A program made the position numbers and the translations under genes. The notes below the pieces were generated by a model, which saw only the letters and a program-made list of their open reading frames with translations, did no database searches and was not told where the DNA came from. Positions 15,424 to 16,780 of a stretch of DNA of 16,780 bases are shown piece after piece (the stretch's first letter is position 1; each line of letters begins with the position of its first letter). The DNA is from Chordibacter sp038110535 (GTDB lineage Bacteria > Verrucomicrobiota > Verrucomicrobiia > Opitutales > Seribacteraceae): the NCBI GenBank assembly GCA_038110535.1, contig JAYNJW010000036.1, positions 1 through 16,780 on the forward strand, written 5' to 3'.

Positions 15424-16780
15424 CTAAAACCTAAACCCAACCTCCTGCCTCAAAGAATGAATTTTCATAGTAAGAGCAAACAAAGCACTAAAGGTTGCCA
15501 AGCAAGCTGGGGTACGGGTAGGGAAATCAATCCAGCAGTAAAGCAAAAACACTAGACAACCCCACCCTGTAATAGTGGAAGGATGGGGAACTGCTATGTG
15601 GAAAGTTTTAAGTAAATAAAAAAGAAAGGGGAAGAAAATTAAGAAAATCCCCCCCAATCCCCATTCAGCAAAAAATTCCAGTACATCGCTGTGTGCATGA
15701 GCTACTAAAGGCACATAAGGTGTGTGAGCATTTTCTAAACCCAAAGCTCGTTCATTTCGCACCTGTGTTGATTGGAATTTTGGATACATGGAAGAAAAAG
15801 AATTATATCCGTAACCCCAAAAAGGTTTCTCCTGAATCATATCCATTGTATCCCTCCAAAATAATATGCGGAGAGGGGGTTTCCCTTGGACAAAATTTTG
15901 CCATTGAGAAGATGAATTTCTTACCATTTCCTCCCATTTATTATCTTTTTTAAAAGACAGAAAAAGAAGAAGTAAAAGTGGAATGAAAAGAAAAATAATT
16001 GATAAAAATTTAAGATTAATTTCAAACATTTTATTCTTATTTTTAACCACCTTATAAAAGCATATAAAGAATGAAAAGATAAGGAGAATAATTCCGGAAC
16101 GAGAACCAGAAAGAAGAATCGAGAATGCAATAATAATAATTGAAAATGTGAGATAGATAAAAAGTTTAGAATGCAAAATATTGGTACTTGTTTTCCATAG
16201 TCTTATCACTTCATTCCTTACTAGGTAAAAAGCACAGAAAAGTATCATAATCGCGTATGCAGACCAATGATTCTTGTAGGTAAATGTCGAAAAATAATAA
16301 CGTGGTTCAGGTGCATCCCAAATACCTAATATCTCCACATAATTGTCTGTCCATTGATGATTTATCCTTTGGTAAAATCCAACGAGGCACAAAATTAAGC
16401 AATTGAAAACCATTATGTGCAAAAAGCATACAATGTCTGCTTTGTTATGAAGTGAAAAAAATAAAGCGATTCCGATGAATAAATTGAAAGAGAAAAAATA
16501 AATTCTTTTTACATAATCAGGCGTTTTTATGGGTGATGAAGGCAAAAATACATGAAATGGAAGCTTAATTTTATTTTCACATTCAAAAAATAGATTTTTA
16601 ATGGCGTCCCTTTGTTTGATCAAGAACCTATCCAGATATGTATTTTTATAATGAAAAAAAAGGGAAAGGCTGGTTGAGGGGTCTTTGCTCTTCTGATCAA
16701 GCATTAGGTTGAAGGCATCGGATACCATCTCTATTTTCTGGGAATCTTTTGAGTCTAAAAGTACTTGCTCGAATTTTAGA
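15424..16780 (-). CDS. O-antigen ligase/polymerase-like membrane protein, 5' end beyond window
   Basis: This is a polytopic inner-membrane protein of the O-antigen ligase (Wzy_C, PF04932) type, which joins or polymerises lipid-linked glycans on the periplasmic side. An ATG at 16728 would give 434 residues. However, the frame stays open without a stop through 16780 (upstream codons read LKFEQVLLDSKDSQKIE), so the true start probably lies outside the window. Membrane segments are dense, with roughly nine or ten visible. Family hallmarks are SGSRSG after a membrane helix, and a large periplasmic loop with LRILFWRDTMDMIQEKPFWG, GYGYNSFSSMYP and AHAHSDVLEFFAEWGLGG. The Arg and His in that loop match the residues known to matter in WaaL-type enzymes. 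Membrane-coding parts are strikingly A/T-rich. Ligase and polymerase cannot be told apart here. Confidence 0.85.
   Translation of the reverse strand, partial: LKFEQVLLDSKDSQKIEMVSDAFNLMLDQKSKDPSTSLSLFFHYKNTYLDRFLIKQRDAIKNLFFECENKIKLPFHVFLPSSPIKTPDYVKRIYFFSFNLFIGIALFFSLHNKADIVCFLHIMVFNCLILCLVGFYQRINHQWTDNYVEILGIWDAPEPRYYFSTFTYKNHWSAYAIMILFCAFYLVRNEVIRLWKTSTNILHSKLFIYLTFSIIIIAFSILLSGSRSGIILLIFSFFICFYKVVKNKNKMFEINLKFLSIIFLFIPLLLLLFLSFKKDNKWEEMVRNSSSQWQNFVQGKPPLRILFWRDTMDMIQEKPFWGYGYNSFSSMYPKFQSTQVRNERALGLENAHTPYVPLVAHAHSDVLEFFAEWGLGGIFLIFFPFLFYLLKTFHIAVPHPSTITGWGCLVFLLYCWIDFPTRTPACLATFSALFALTMKIHSLRQEVGFRF

Overview
The window looks like a core chromosomal segment of a Gram-negative bacterium with moderate to low GC. 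It is most plausibly a marine Verrucomicrobiota (Opitutales/Puniceicoccaceae-like). That placement is an inference from protein character: the divergent short ATP synthase delta, the AtpB with a signal-like N-terminus, the MnmG insertion and the near absence of Shine-Dalgarno sequences. It was not confirmed by any search. No mobile element, CRISPR array, tRNA or rRNA is visible.

Layout. From 1 to about 7960 everything is on the minus strand, in transcription order recA, mnmE, mnmG, trmB, then atpB, atpE, atpF, atpH, atpA (atpA runs off the left edge). recA to trmB are tightly packed (32-bp gap, 3-bp gap, 17-bp overlap) and may be one transcript. A good sigma70-type promoter next to a palindrome lies just before atpB, so the ATP synthase genes probably have their own start. 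A 439-bp non-coding stretch (7959-8397) separates recA from a divergent plus-strand set: a HAD phosphatase, miaB, an unknown membrane protein and gmk (8398-11529). gnd (6-phosphogluconate dehydrogenase) converges on gmk from the other strand. Upstream of gnd on the minus strand are a 743-residue exported repeat protein of unknown function and an O-antigen ligase/polymerase-like membrane protein whose 5' end lies beyond the right edge.

How the genes fit together. MnmE and MnmG together make the cmnm5/nm5 modification at wobble U34 of tRNA. TrmB makes m7G46 in tRNA and MiaB the ms2 group at A37, so tRNA modification is a theme on both strands. The mnmE-mnmG-...-atp order is the familiar oriC-proximal neighbourhood of many bacteria, but the usual rsmG-parA-parB between mnmG and atp is absent and trmB stands in its place. 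A perfect 16-bp palindrome matching the bacterial parS (ParB-binding) family lies inside mnmG, within an insertion of the protein. This suggests that the centromere of the chromosome segregation system is embedded in the coding sequence here, and it is the observation I consider most worth following. The second is the exported repeat protein, which has at least seven glycine-zipper-like GS-rich repeats at a spacing of about 30-40 residues and matches no family I recognise.
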